Positions 1-7,215 are shown, counted from the stretch's first letter. The stretch is DNA of 64,000 bases from Mesorhizobium kowhaii (GCF_003253745.1 NZ_MZXV01000051.1:248001-312000); one strand, 5' to 3'. A program made the numbers and translations. Notes: generated by a model from the letters alone, not told the origin.

Positions 1-1
1 C

Positions 2-70
2 GTCGCGGCCGGCGTCGAGTTCATCGCCGAGAACGGCGGCGGCGCCGGGGTGAGGCTGCGGAAGGGCTAG
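2..70 (+). CDS. 3' end of an XRE-family (HTH) transcriptional regulator, cut by window edge
   Basis: Only the last 22 codons are present, ending in TAG at 68-70. The reading frame gives a tail resembling AGVEFIAENGGGAGVRLRKG. From memory of rhizobial proteins, this Gly-rich ending followed by VRLRK is the usual C-terminus of small Cro/C1-type helix-turn-helix regulators; the helix-turn-helix itself would lie left of the window. It converges with the leftward phage-like operon that ends at 83. Whether it belongs to the element, for example as its repressor, or to flanking chromosome cannot be decided here. Confidence 0.5.
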   Translation, partial: VAAGVEFIAENGGGAGVRLRKG

Positions 71-82
71 GGATGGACCGGT

Positions 83-637
83 TCATACGAACGATTCGAC
101 CTTCGCTAGGCCATAGCTGACGTTTCCGCCGCCTGCCGAATAGCCGCTCACATTCACGGTGCCTGCTTCGCTCACTGCAGCCTTGGAATACCCGTTCCAG
201 TTGGTGGCGCCGGTATCAATGCCGACGGCCGATGTTGCGCTGAAATGCATCGACACGATTAAGTTCTTGCTCGCGTCGACCGTATAGGTGATCTCGTCAG
301 AAAGGATCGAATTGCCCGTCGTCACCGTGACGCCTGCGTTGCCGCCATTGAATAGCAATTGCGTTGGCGTCGTCTCGAAATCGTAGGTATCGCCCACGGA
401 TGCGCCTGCCCCAATATAGCAGGAATCGATGGTGAAACCGGCCGAACTCCCTGCTTTCAAAGTCACGCGGACTTTCGATCCGCCACCGTTGGAAAGACCG
501 GCCGCGAGTATCCGCTCGCGATGAGTGTAGCCGTTCCAACCGCCATTGTTGCCGGTAGGGTTCGCTTGGGCGTTGGTCTGCCAGGTCGCAACGTGCGACG
601 AACTATTCGCGACGACCGACGGGAAAGGAAAAGTCAT
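83..637 (-). CDS. putative small virion/tail-associated protein of the phage-like element
   Basis: The product has 184 residues. The ATG at 637 is chosen because an AAGGAG Shine-Dalgarno lies 8 nt upstream, whereas the longer frame to 742 would overlap the upstream gene. The protein is rich in Gly, Ser, Thr, Asn and Ala, has no membrane segment or signal peptide, and looks beta-rich, like phage fibre or decoration proteins. It is the last gene of the leftward operon, 13 nt after the tail-like gene. The function is inferred only from composition and position. Confidence 0.5.
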   Translation of the reverse strand: MTFPFPSVVANSSSHVATWQTNAQANPTGNNGGWNGYTHRERILAAGLSNGGGSKVRVTLKAGSSAGFTIDSCYIGAGASVGDTYDFETTPTQLLFNGGNAGVTVTTGNSILSDEITYTVDASKNLIVSMHFSATSAVGIDTGATNWNGYSKAAVSEAGTVNVSGYSAGGGNVSYGLAKVESFV

Positions 638-650
638 CTTTCGTACTCCT

Positions 651-2375
651 TCAGCGTTCAAATATGGCGATGGAATAAGGCTCACAAACGGAACGGGCGA
701 TGTCCCTGACGCCGGCCGTGATGTCGATGACAGAGCCGTCAATCATGTCGTCTAAGACACCCTCAAAGGCGATTTCAGACGCGTCGTAGCCGCCGGCCTG
801 CATGAGGGCCGTTAGAAAATCGGTTAGCTCCCCTTGCGTGCCGTCGCCCGATCCGTCGAAGAATGCGCGAAATGGCTGGGCTAACAATTGATGGGTGTTC
901 ACGGTCAGGTTGGATCGGCCGTCGTAGACCACCTTCGGCACCTCTCCCGAAGGATTGGCAATCGATGTCGTCAGGCCGGTATCGAGGTCGGTGAAACTGT
1001 AGGACGTCACGTCCTGGAAGAAAAACACCCCATCGAGGCGATGCAGGTCCGGGTCAGGAAAGCTCGCGGTGATCTGATAGGGCACGGCTTGCGTCCAGAC
1101 CGTCGCGCCGGTCGCTCCGTCAACGCGGATGATCTGCTGATCATCGGTGAAAACGATCAGATCCCCGTCATGCCAGAGAACATAAACCAGGTCGGTAGCG
1201 AAGGTCGCAAACTCGGTAGTGGTCGAGATCGCTCCCGTCGAGGTGATGACCGCTTTGACCAGCTTGTTATCGGCACACATCCATAGGTCTGCATTGTTGG
1301 AGCGAACCGCGCCGAACACCATGGATGGCACTTCGCTGTAACCCTCCCAGCCACCGGTGAATAACGTTCTGGTGATGCTTTCTTCCTTGATCAGGTAGAT
1401 CAAGAGGACGCCAAGATGGGCATGCGCGACGTAGACGGAAGCCGAGCCAAACCGACATAGGGCGCCCGTCTGGATAAACTGGATCGTGCCGCCTGTGTCT
1501 TCGGCCACGATCGCGCCGGTTTCGATGTCGATTAGAACTGCGTACCAAGTCAGGCCACCGCCGGAGCGTTGGAAGAATGCCAGGAGGCAGCCGAGTTGCG
1601 GGATCAACCGAATGGTGCCGCTATCAATATCGGAATAGCTGAAGGCGTTGAAACTGATCGGGATGGCGTAAATTTCGCGAAGGCCGGCAATGTGAAAACG
1701 GCGGATCCAGAAATCACCATCGAGAGCGTAGAAGGTGTTAGAATCCCAATCCACAACGGGCACCGTGTAGAGTCTGGTCGGCAACAGGATCGTGAAATTG
1801 TCGATGTCGACCGAAGATGCTTCTTGTATCCATTCCGCCTCGAAAACCGGCGGCGCACCGAGACCGACGATATCGAAATCAGTGACGACGATATCGAGAT
1901 AGCCACGATGGGCGGAGACGTTTTCTTCTCCTTCCTCGGCAACCATGGTTGGATCACGAAGCTGGGTCGATCGCCCATCATAAGCAGTGAACTGCAAGCC
2001 GTCCTGCCTGTAGCCCGTCGTCGCATCATAGATCAGCCTGCCGTTGGCGTAGAACTTCCGAAGCGTCCACGTCGAGTCCGGAACGAGCGGCCGCGCGAAC
2101 CGCAACCTGGCCGACATGTTGGCCGTGGTAGAGGTTGTCGATTGGATGATGCCCCAAAAACCGGATTCCTGATGCGTTTCCGTCACTGTCAGGATAGGAG
2201 CCACCCAAATATAGGCGCTAGGCAGCCGCGCCTTGAACCATACGACCGGGATCGTCTGACCGTAAGCAGACGTCGGAAGGCTTGTTTGAACCTCCGGAAT
2301 CGCAACGATTGGCGCTGGGGTGTCCTTGTGCTGGAGCCATATGCCAACGAAAGCCTTTGTGCCGGGAAGCGACAT
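651..2375 (-). CDS. shortened phage tail-tip-like protein
   Basis: The product has 574 residues. The ATG at 2375 shares its A with the TAA stop of the prohead protease gene (TAATG), so the two are translationally coupled. Residues about 25-160 resemble the N-terminus of GTA/phage tail tip proteins, with a TSAYGQTIPVVW-like motif and a YANGRLIYDATTG-like stretch. The middle, about 160-500, looks like a beta-propeller or fibre region. The last 60 residues resemble the start of the tail-III-like domain (LTALMQAGGYDASEI). The protein then stops, while typical homologues run to about 1000 residues or more. It therefore looks truncated or reworked. The assignment rests on remembered motifs. Confidence 0.5.
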   Translation of the reverse strand: MSLPGTKAFVGIWLQHKDTPAPIVAIPEVQTSLPTSAYGQTIPVVWFKARLPSAYIWVAPILTVTETHQESGFWGIIQSTTSTTANMSARLRFARPLVPDSTWTLRKFYANGRLIYDATTGYRQDGLQFTAYDGRSTQLRDPTMVAEEGEENVSAHRGYLDIVVTDFDIVGLGAPPVFEAEWIQEASSVDIDNFTILLPTRLYTVPVVDWDSNTFYALDGDFWIRRFHIAGLREIYAIPISFNAFSYSDIDSGTIRLIPQLGCLLAFFQRSGGGLTWYAVLIDIETGAIVAEDTGGTIQFIQTGALCRFGSASVYVAHAHLGVLLIYLIKEESITRTLFTGGWEGYSEVPSMVFGAVRSNNADLWMCADNKLVKAVITSTGAISTTTEFATFATDLVYVLWHDGDLIVFTDDQQIIRVDGATGATVWTQAVPYQITASFPDPDLHRLDGVFFFQDVTSYSFTDLDTGLTTSIANPSGEVPKVVYDGRSNLTVNTHQLLAQPFRAFFDGSGDGTQGELTDFLTALMQAGGYDASEIAFEGVLDDMIDGSVIDITAGVRDIARSVCEPYSIAIFER

Positions 2376-2788
2376 TAACCGGCCCCCATCTCGCAAATGG
2401 AGTCGATGAGTGCGGCCGGACAGCGAGGCTCTTCAACCAGGGAGATCTCATCAATCCGGAGCACCTGGCGAACAAAGGAAATACCGGAGGCAATCGGTCT
2501 TGCCATGGTTTCCTTGCGGCCGAGCGAAAGGCCAGGCAGTTTCCCCGACACCATGAGATCCCGCGCCAATTGAGCGCGCGGCGAATCTGAAAAGACCTCG
2601 CCCACGCAAAGAAGGCCCCGGTCGTCTTCTCGAATTTTAAGCCATCTGCCGATTTCCTCACCTTCATGCTCAAGCAACATTTGAGGTTGAAAACCGCGCT
2701 GGATCAGCTGGTGGAACGCGCCGGCGCCTACGACAAATTCATCGTTGCAGATAACACCCCAGGCGATGGCATAGCCGGCGATCATCAT
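2375..2788 (-). CDS. HK97-family prohead protease (peptidase U35-like)
   Basis: The product has 137 residues. The ATG at 2788 overlaps the upstream stop as ATGA and has GGAGG just before it. Motifs fit the family: GYAIAWG near the start, GAF at about residue 20, LLEHEGEEIGRWLKIRED at about 40-55 containing the His expected of the catalytic centre, LPGLSLG at about 90, and IDEISLVEEPRCPAA near the end. In this family the enzyme cleaves capsid and scaffold during head maturation. It is short for the family (usually 150-200 residues), lacking much of the C-terminus. It lies in the same operon as a major capsid gene, which supports the call. Confidence 0.65.
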   Translation of the reverse strand: MMIAGYAIAWGVICNDEFVVGAGAFHQLIQRGFQPQMLLEHEGEEIGRWLKIREDDRGLLCVGEVFSDSPRAQLARDLMVSGKLPGLSLGRKETMARPIASGISFVRQVLRIDEISLVEEPRCPAALIDSICEMGAG

Positions 2789-3030
2789 TTGCAAGCCGCC
2801 TCCAGATCCTGCCGGATTTCCCACATCATCGGCCAATCTGCCACCCAAGCCGTGCCGCTTCCCCACTCTGGCGGCTCCGGCCCGTCGACTTCGAGTGGAT
2901 TCGGCTGCCAAGGCTTCAGCGCCAGGGCATGGTAGAGGCCCATGCGGTCGCCGGCCTTGAATGCGTCGATCGCGGCGGGACTGATCCAGCGCTTGATGTC
3001 GCGGCGAAGTGGCGTGCGCTTTGTGGCCAT
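2785..3030 (-). CDS. small phage-element protein of unknown function (paired with next gene)
   Basis: The product has 81 residues, starting ATG at 3030 directly after the stop of the preceding gene and ending by 4-nt overlap with the protease gene. It begins MATKRTPLRR, a basic N-terminus that the preceding gene product also carries. The rest is Trp- and Pro-rich (KPWQPNPLEVDGPEPPEW) and soluble. I do not recognise a characterised domain. Its place between the small terminase and the protease suggests a head-assembly or packaging role, which is inference only. Confidence 0.6.
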   Translation of the reverse strand: MATKRTPLRRDIKRWISPAAIDAFKAGDRMGLYHALALKPWQPNPLEVDGPEPPEWGSGTAWVADWPMMWEIRQDLEAACK

Positions 3031-3285
3031 TCAGGGCGCTCCGAACTCGTCTAAGGCCCAAGGTGTTTCGCGCGTGTCGGTCGGCTTCCATGAGGCCAGG
3101 AACGCGCCTCCCAGGCGCTTCCATGCCTCGGGAGCGGCGGCTTTGACTTCAGCGTCGGTGAACAGTCCAAACGGTTCCAGATCGTTGAAGAAATCAAACT
3201 CGCATGTGAACGCGTCGGACCATGCGGCAAGCTCTGCCGCACTGCCTATCTGTCGGCGCCGAAGCGGCGTGCGTTTCGTTGCCAA
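3031..3285 (-). CDS. small phage-element protein of unknown function, TTG start
   Basis: The product has 84 residues. TTG at 3285 is preferred because a GGGAAGG ribosome site lies 8 nt upstream, the gap to the small terminase gene is then 4 nt, and the product then begins with ATKRTPLRR, matching the next gene's MATKRTPLRR. A frame to 3348 is open but would overlap the terminase gene by 59 nt. The remaining sequence contains FFNDLEPFGLFTDAEVKA and ends TPWALDEFGAP. No known domain is recognised. Confidence 0.55.
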   Translation of the reverse strand: MATKRTPLRRRQIGSAAELAAWSDAFTCEFDFFNDLEPFGLFTDAEVKAAAPEAWKRLGGAFLASWKPTDTRETPWALDEFGAP

Positions 3286-3289
3286 TTCG

Positions 3290-3661
3290 CTAGCCTTCCC
3301 ATCCGACACCGCCAGAAGGCCGGCCAGGACCGGCGCGCACCGGCTCAAGATCCAGGCCCAGGCGGGCGAGCGTGCGGATGCACAGCGAACGCGATGCGAT
3401 CTCGTGCTTCAAGCCGGGATGATCCCTGAGCCCGGCCTTGGTCCGAATGACAGCGCCGTCAGCATCGATTTGCGCCTTCAGTGCCTCGGCCCGGTCGAGC
3501 GCCTGACAGGCCGTCACCAGGAATTCAATGCCGGCGGCGTCTTCAATGCCGTATTGGCTATGGACTGACTGCCAGAGAGCGCGGCCGTGCTCGCCAAGGG
3601 GACGAGGTGGCGCCGGGCTCTTGGGCGGGTTGTTGGCTACCAGTTTGAGGTTTTTCGCCAT
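3290..3661 (-). CDS. phage terminase small subunit, P27-like
   Basis: The product has 123 residues with an ATG start at 3661. A basic, Pro-rich N-terminus (MAKNLKLVANNPPKSPAPPRPL) is followed by a helical region with GRALWQSV, YGIEDAAGIEFL and CQALDRAEAL, and then GLRDHPGLKHE and LARLGLDLEPV. This layout matches small terminase proteins of the P27-like type, which recognise DNA for packaging and hand it to the large subunit. No large terminase gene is present beside it, which is unusual for a phage and typical of a satellite. Confidence 0.6.
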   Translation of the reverse strand: MAKNLKLVANNPPKSPAPPRPLGEHGRALWQSVHSQYGIEDAAGIEFLVTACQALDRAEALKAQIDADGAVIRTKAGLRDHPGLKHEIASRSLCIRTLARLGLDLEPVRAGPGRPSGGVGWEG

Positions 3662-3763
3662 TTATTTTTTTGCCTCACCAATGAAATGCTCAATTTAATG
3701 AAAGATAATGGATGGGGGCCGGTCGCATGGTTTGCTCGCAGGAATCGGCAAAGTCCCCCCCGG

Positions 3764-3982
3764 TCAGTTGACCGCATGGGAAGGCGCGGATGGTTCGCTT
3801 GCGAAGCGCGTGATCTCACCCATCGTCTTCTTGTGCCACTCGCGCAGTAGCTCGGCGTACGCGTCGACAGATGCCTTGATCTCGTCAGCGGTGCCGCCTT
3901 TGCTTTGGATGAATTCGGCGTGCTCGTGCAGCGCCGCGCGCATCGCATCGGTTAGCTTGGCGTCGGCTTCGGTGAGCGTCAT
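3764..3982 (-). CDS. small hypothetical phage-element protein
   Basis: The product has 72 residues, largely helical and acidic-to-neutral (MTLTEADAKLTDAMRAAL then DEIKASVDAYAELLREWHKK). Its ATG at 3982 overlaps the previous stop as ATGA, so it is coupled to the 147-residue gene upstream. A 102-bp AT-richer gap (3662-3763) separates it from the small terminase gene. No domain is recognised. A scaffold-like or head-associated helper is possible on context alone. Confidence 0.55.
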   Translation of the reverse strand: MTLTEADAKLTDAMRAALHEHAEFIQSKGGTADEIKASVDAYAELLREWHKKTMGEITRFASEPSAPSHAVN

Positions 3983-4422
3983 TTGGTTGCCCTCGGGTTA
4001 GTGACGGTGACGGGCTTGTCGCCCTTGCTGGATAGCTGCCACAGTGAGGCGTTGTTGCCGGGCACGATGCCTTCCGGCACGTCGGCGAGCGCCGTCCACA
4101 TGCTGCTTTGATACGTGACGCAAGAGCCCCTCTGGTAGGGCAGCGCGCGCTGATAGGTGCCGGCATACTTCACGCCGATCACCTTGCCCTCTTCCAGGGC
4201 TTTGATGCGTGCTTCTGCTGCTTCATGTGTCTTGCGACTGATCACGTGGAATTCGGCGAGCAGATCAAACACCATCCGTGTCGACAACGGCTTGAGAAGG
4301 TCTGTGAACCCGTTGCTATCGATAAGGAGCTGGCGAACCTCACGGACTTCGGCAATAAACGCCTCGTCGTCCGCGCTTCTCTTGCCGGCCGCTTTGTCTC
4401 TGATGCGTTTTGCTTCGCTCAT
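3979..4422 (-). CDS. phage-element protein with carbohydrate-binding-like C-terminal module
   Basis: The product has 147 residues with ATG at 4422, 17 nt after the capsid gene; a longer frame to 4524 would overlap that gene. The N-terminal half is a charged helical region (MSEAKRIRDKAAGK ... EAAEARIKALEEGK). Residues about 90-140 read YAGTYQ, YQRGSCVTYQSSMWTAL and PGNNASLWQL. This pattern of aromatic residues and 'YxxGxxVTYxxSxW' resembles the small chitin-binding (ChtBD3-like) modules common on phage virion proteins. A role as a capsid-decorating or head-fibre protein is an inference. Confidence 0.55.
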   Translation of the reverse strand: MSEAKRIRDKAAGKRSADDEAFIAEVREVRQLLIDSNGFTDLLKPLSTRMVFDLLAEFHVISRKTHEAAEARIKALEEGKVIGVKYAGTYQRALPYQRGSCVTYQSSMWTALADVPEGIVPGNNASLWQLSSKGDKPVTVTNPRATK

Positions 4423-4439
4423 GATGGCGCTCCCTCCGA

Positions 4440-5489
4440 TCACGGGCTGTTTCCAGAGCCCCAATCGACGCCAGTCAGCTTGAACACGCTGTTCGCGCGG
4501 ACGGCTTTGGCGCCGGCCCAGCATGAGGCAACGATGCCGACGAGGTTGCGTTGGAACAGCGGAATGAGCGTGGTCGAGGTTGTGGCCGGGCTGTCGGGAC
4601 TGTCGTCCATCTGCACGGTCGCATGCTTGAATCGCTCGATCGTGACCGCGTCGGAATTGCCGGCAATGCCGCTGGCGTCGATCGCGTAGAACTCGCCGCT
4701 TGCAATTGCATCGGACGGGATCAACGGCGTCTTCAAAAGCGTGCCGCCGGAAACCGGGTTGATATCACTGAAGGCGAATCCGCCGTCCACTGTCATGGTT
4801 GCAAGACTTTTGATCGTGTCGGGATGCGTGGCGAAATAGAGCCGCGATTGCTGCCCCAGGTCGAGCTCCGCCAACGCAACTCGCAAATCCTGCTGCACGG
4901 CCTGGACGGTCGAGCCCGAGCTCGCCGCTGTGTTGGCCGCAGCGGCCAGGATGGCCACGAATTTCTCATCGACGGCGACGACGGTAGCGCCTCGCAGTTC
5001 ATGAGAAATCAAGGGATCGGAAAGCACGCCCAGCTTTAGCAACTCATCCGAAACGACGACGATCGAAGCCGCGCGGAACGGGTCGATGCTCTCAGTTTCG
5101 AGCGACAAGCGGCTGATCTTTTTCGCACTGCCTTCGCCGACAACATAGGCGTTGGCGCCGGCCGTGAGAGCCGTAAGCTTGCTCCTCAATGGAACGCGCA
5201 ACATGCCGCCATCGAGCAAGCGGAAAAACAGGCCGGAATTTCTCAAGCTATCAAGGAACGCCGACGTCACGATGTCGTACTGCGAAAGCTCCGAGCCCCA
5301 TGTGTCGCCGTTTGCCTGGCCGGCAGCGACAGGGCTTTTGACGATCGACACAACACGCGGCGACAGGCCGGATTGTTCTGCGATCAGGCCGCGCTCTTCG
5401 GCCATTGGGGACGAAGCCATGACGCGGGCGATGCGGGCGAAGTCCATTCCCTTGTCGATGTCCAACGGGACAGAAATTGCAGCGCGCAT
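4440..5489 (-). CDS. phage major capsid protein, HK97 fold
   Basis: The product has 349 residues. The ATG at 5489 has GGAG 6 nt upstream; the open frame to 5513 uses a weaker TTG. Features typical of the family are the SEL-then-D-I-V-T-SAFLDSL N-arm region at about 70-90, and VVVSDELLKLGVLSDPLISHELRGA at about 155-185, which matches the E-loop/spine-helix area. Near the C-terminus, TLIPLFQRNLVGIVASCWAGAKAV matches the conserved P-domain ending. The protein builds the capsid shell. It is encoded upstream of the small terminase and protease, the reverse of the usual HK97-phage order (terminase, portal, protease, capsid). Confidence 0.72.
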   Translation of the reverse strand: MRAAISVPLDIDKGMDFARIARVMASSPMAEERGLIAEQSGLSPRVVSIVKSPVAAGQANGDTWGSELSQYDIVTSAFLDSLRNSGLFFRLLDGGMLRVPLRSKLTALTAGANAYVVGEGSAKKISRLSLETESIDPFRAASIVVVSDELLKLGVLSDPLISHELRGATVVAVDEKFVAILAAAANTAASSGSTVQAVQQDLRVALAELDLGQQSRLYFATHPDTIKSLATMTVDGGFAFSDINPVSGGTLLKTPLIPSDAIASGEFYAIDASGIAGNSDAVTIERFKHATVQMDDSPDSPATTSTTLIPLFQRNLVGIVASCWAGAKAVRANSVFKLTGVDWGSGNSP

Positions 5490-5540
5490 AGTGGTCTCCA
5501 AATCACGGTTCAAATGCTCTGAAGCACACGAAAGAGTTTT

Positions 5541-5552
5541 GTCACACGTGAC
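5541..5552. promoter_or_regulatory. inverted repeat upstream of the capsid gene (possible operator)
   Basis: GTCAC-AC-GTGAC forms a perfect 5-bp inverted repeat about 52 nt upstream of the capsid start, in the only sizeable gap (5490-5561) of this part of the operon. No clear -35/-10 pair was found, so a regulatory role is a guess from position and symmetry. Confidence 0.25.
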
Positions 5553-5561
5553 GCAATAGGT

Positions 5562-5813
5562 TTATTCAGGGACGATATCAACGGCCTTCAGGCTAGCCAG
5601 CAACTCGGACACGGCTTCTGAAAGCGCCTTCCGATCATTCGAAATGTCAGGATCGATCTTCTTCAGATTAACCAGAAGTCGGGTAATGTGTTGCTTGTTC
5701 AAGGCCACGGGCAGCAGGATGATTCCCGCGTCGTAGCGGGCGCGCTCCTCTTGCTTCCGAATCCGGTCGGCCTCGCGCCGCTGATCGGCCGTTCTGGATT
5801 GGCCGCCGGTCAT
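5562..5813 (-). CDS. small hypothetical protein following the replication-like gene
   Basis: The product has 83 residues. Its ATG at 5813 overlaps the previous stop (ATGA at 5810-5813). The N-terminal half is strongly charged (RTADQRREADRIRKQEERARYDAG) and likely helical. The C-terminal half (LNKQHITRLLVNLKKIDPDISNDRKALSEAVSELLASL) could be a short helical DNA- or protein-binding unit. No family is recognised. Coupling to the replication-like gene suggests an accessory role in replication or regulation. Confidence 0.5.
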   Translation of the reverse strand: MTGGQSRTADQRREADRIRKQEERARYDAGIILLPVALNKQHITRLLVNLKKIDPDISNDRKALSEAVSELLASLKAVDIVPE

Positions 5814-6466
5814 CGTGCCAGCCCTTTGCGCTTTAGGTTGCGCAGCAGAGCATCGGAAACCTTGCCTATCGGATTGCCTACATCCTCCCGAGATATAGAG
5901 GTGCCCACGGTTTCCGTACTATGGGTAGTGCCCACGGTTTCCGTACTATGAAACGGCTCTGAGCGGTGCGGTTTCCGTACTAATCCTTGGTACGGTTTCC
6001 GATACTGGACTTTTGTTTTTTCAGACGCCTTCCGCGCGGCAGAAGCGATAAGTTCCGCCTGCTCTTTCGTGTTGATTTTGCGCCAATCGTCGGTTGCCTC
6101 AGTCAGCCGTGTAGGCCGATATGTGAGGCGATAGACGCTCGGGCGCCTCCACTCTGCATTGCCGGCTCTGCCGCGCTCTGTGATCTCCACAAAGCCCAGC
6201 GCAACCACTTCACGGATTGCAGGGGCGATGGCCTGCCGATGCACGCCGTATTCTTCGAATTGGTCGAACGTCGTCGGCAGTTTGCCGTTGTCGTCGCCGC
6301 CGTGGCTGGCAAGCTCGATTTCAAGCCTGGACAAGATCCGATGGCCCGACAGTGACAAGGCTCGGTAGGCCGGTGAGCGTTGCATGTCGATCAGCCGCCA
6401 AGAGAACTGCCCGCCGATCTGGGTGCGCTTTCCGCGCCGTGCGCGGCCTTTGTCGTCGGCCATCAC
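5810..6466 (-). CDS. putative replication-initiator-like protein of the element
   Basis: The product has 218 residues, with its start overlapping the upstream stop at 6463-6466. The N-terminus is basic (DKGRARRGKRTQIGGQF), followed by RLIDMQRSPAYRALSLSGHRILSRLEIELASHGG and a winged-helix-like block FDQFEEYGVHRQAIAPAIREVVALGFVEITERG. From memory, this resembles a family widespread in rhizobial integrative elements and usually left unnamed. The C-terminal tail (from about residue 150) is low complexity, with two STETVGT repeats encoded by iteron-like DNA. A role in replication or its control is suggested by the HTH-like block and the repeats, but is unproven. Confidence 0.5.
   Translation of the reverse strand: MMADDKGRARRGKRTQIGGQFSWRLIDMQRSPAYRALSLSGHRILSRLEIELASHGGDDNGKLPTTFDQFEEYGVHRQAIAPAIREVVALGFVEITERGRAGNAEWRRPSVYRLTYRPTRLTEATDDWRKINTKEQAELIASAARKASEKTKVQYRKPYQGLVRKPHRSEPFHSTETVGTTHSTETVGTSISREDVGNPIGKVSDALLRNLKRKGLAR
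5908..6007 (+). repeat. iteron-like direct repeats inside the replication-like gene
   Basis: CGGTTTCCGTACTA occurs exactly at 5908-5921, 5935-5948 and 5969-5982. A fourth copy with one inserted base and a changed last base lies at 5993-6007. Start-to-start spacings are 27, 34 and 24 bp. The first two copies extend to an identical 17-bp block (ACGGTTTCCGTACTATG). The repeats are direct, unit-sized and clustered at the 3' part of a gene resembling a replication protein, as plasmid and satellite origins often are. Confidence 0.6.
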
Positions 6467-6822
6467 GCATGGCCTTTACGCTTGGGCTTCAACGCGCGGC
6501 GATGGGTTTGGACATGATGCAACCTGCAAAGCCAGATTACCGCCGCCGGTTTATCATACGAACTATGGTGCCCATCTACGTTGTCGGTTGTGCCGCAGAC
6601 GCTACAAGGCTGGCGCTGGACTAGACCCCTGCGGATCGCGGCGGCAAGGCAGGAATGAGCCCAGACGGCCCATTGATTCCGAGCCTTCCAACGCGCCTGC
6701 GAAGTGTCTTTCGCTGGACGTTGGCGGGGTGTTTTGGTAATGCTGCTGCCATTGCTGTTCTGAATATCGTTCTCGCGAAGCTCGCCCTGGCCGGCGAGCT
6801 TTCGCTTTTCAGCCGCTCGCAT
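6463..6822 (-). CDS. HNH-like zinc-binding protein of the element
   Basis: The product has 119 residues. ATG at 6822 is preferred over TTG at 6861 because GGGAGG lies 5 nt upstream. The N-terminal 60 residues are basic and probably disordered. The C-terminal 45 residues hold CSVCG, then GHHSSYDKP, WLCRLHH and QTH, a Cys2/His-rich pattern like small HNH nucleases carried by phages and satellites near packaging genes. HNH proteins can assist terminase cleavage in some cos phages. Here the pattern is compact, so activity is uncertain and a purely structural zinc protein is possible. Confidence 0.55.
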   Translation of the reverse strand: MRAAEKRKLAGQGELRENDIQNSNGSSITKTPRQRPAKDTSQARWKARNQWAVWAHSCLAAAIRRGLVQRQPCSVCGTTDNVDGHHSSYDKPAAVIWLCRLHHVQTHRRALKPKRKGHA

Positions 6823-7015
6823 TCGCGCCTCCCGCAATCTGATGCGATTGGCGAATAGCAATCACAACATCAGCCGAAGACAGGTCGAACATTTCGCGCA
6901 TTGCCGGCAGCAGCGGCCTTGGCCTTGCCAGCGGTGGCGTTGTCGCCAGGAATCGAGCGCATTGGTTTATCCGCTCGTCGCCAACGTGATCGGTAGTTGC
7001 GGGGGAAGCAGCCAT
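6809..7015 (-). CDS. small hypothetical protein between excisionase and HNH-like genes
   Basis: The product has 68 residues. Its ATG at 7015 uses the last A of the preceding TAA (TAATG), and its end overlaps the HNH-like gene by 14 nt. The C-terminal half (RPLLPAMREMFDLSSADVVIAIRQSHQI) looks like a short helix-turn-helix or helical hairpin. I recall similar small ORFs directly after AlpA-type genes in rhizobial elements, without any known function. Confidence 0.5.
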   Translation of the reverse strand: MAASPATTDHVGDERINQCARFLATTPPLARPRPLLPAMREMFDLSSADVVIAIRQSHQIAGGANASG

Positions 7016-7215
7016 TATGCGGCCTCGCTTTCCGAGCGGGCGAGGGGACGCGAAGCCGTCCAGCAATCAATCTCTTCGTCTGACCAGACGCGAGTATTGG
7101 GGCCGAAATATCTTCCCGGCGGAAAGCCTTCGTCCTTGATCCAGTCGAGCAACGTCGGCCAATTGGTGACGATGCCGCGCGCCTTAAGGTCTTTGAAGCG
7201 GAGAAACGTAGTCAT
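7015..7215 (-). CDS. AlpA/excisionase-like DNA-binding protein
   Basis: The product has 66 residues. ATG at 7215 is preceded by AGAGG at a spacing of 6 nt. The sequence FLRFKDLKARGIVTNWPTLLDWIKDEGFPPGRYFGPNTRVWSDEEIDCWTASRP fits the MerR-like winged HTH of AlpA proteins: a helix pair, a 'FPxG..GPNTRVW' wing and a terminal EEI..W helix. AlpA-type proteins activate excision or satellite transcription and are a hallmark of P4-like and PICI-like satellites. It lies between the integrase side and the replication/capsid genes. Confidence 0.75.
   Translation of the reverse strand: MTTFLRFKDLKARGIVTNWPTLLDWIKDEGFPPGRYFGPNTRVWSDEEIDCWTASRPLARSESEAA

Noticed and set aside
83-742. The longer 219-codon form of the first leftward gene
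   Set aside because: The extra 35 codons overlap the upstream tail-like gene, and a strong AAGGAG site supports ATG 637.
5908-6007. A CRISPR-like array
   Set aside because: The repeats are only 14 bp, the spacers 10-20 bp and unequal, they lie inside a coding frame, and no cas genes are near.
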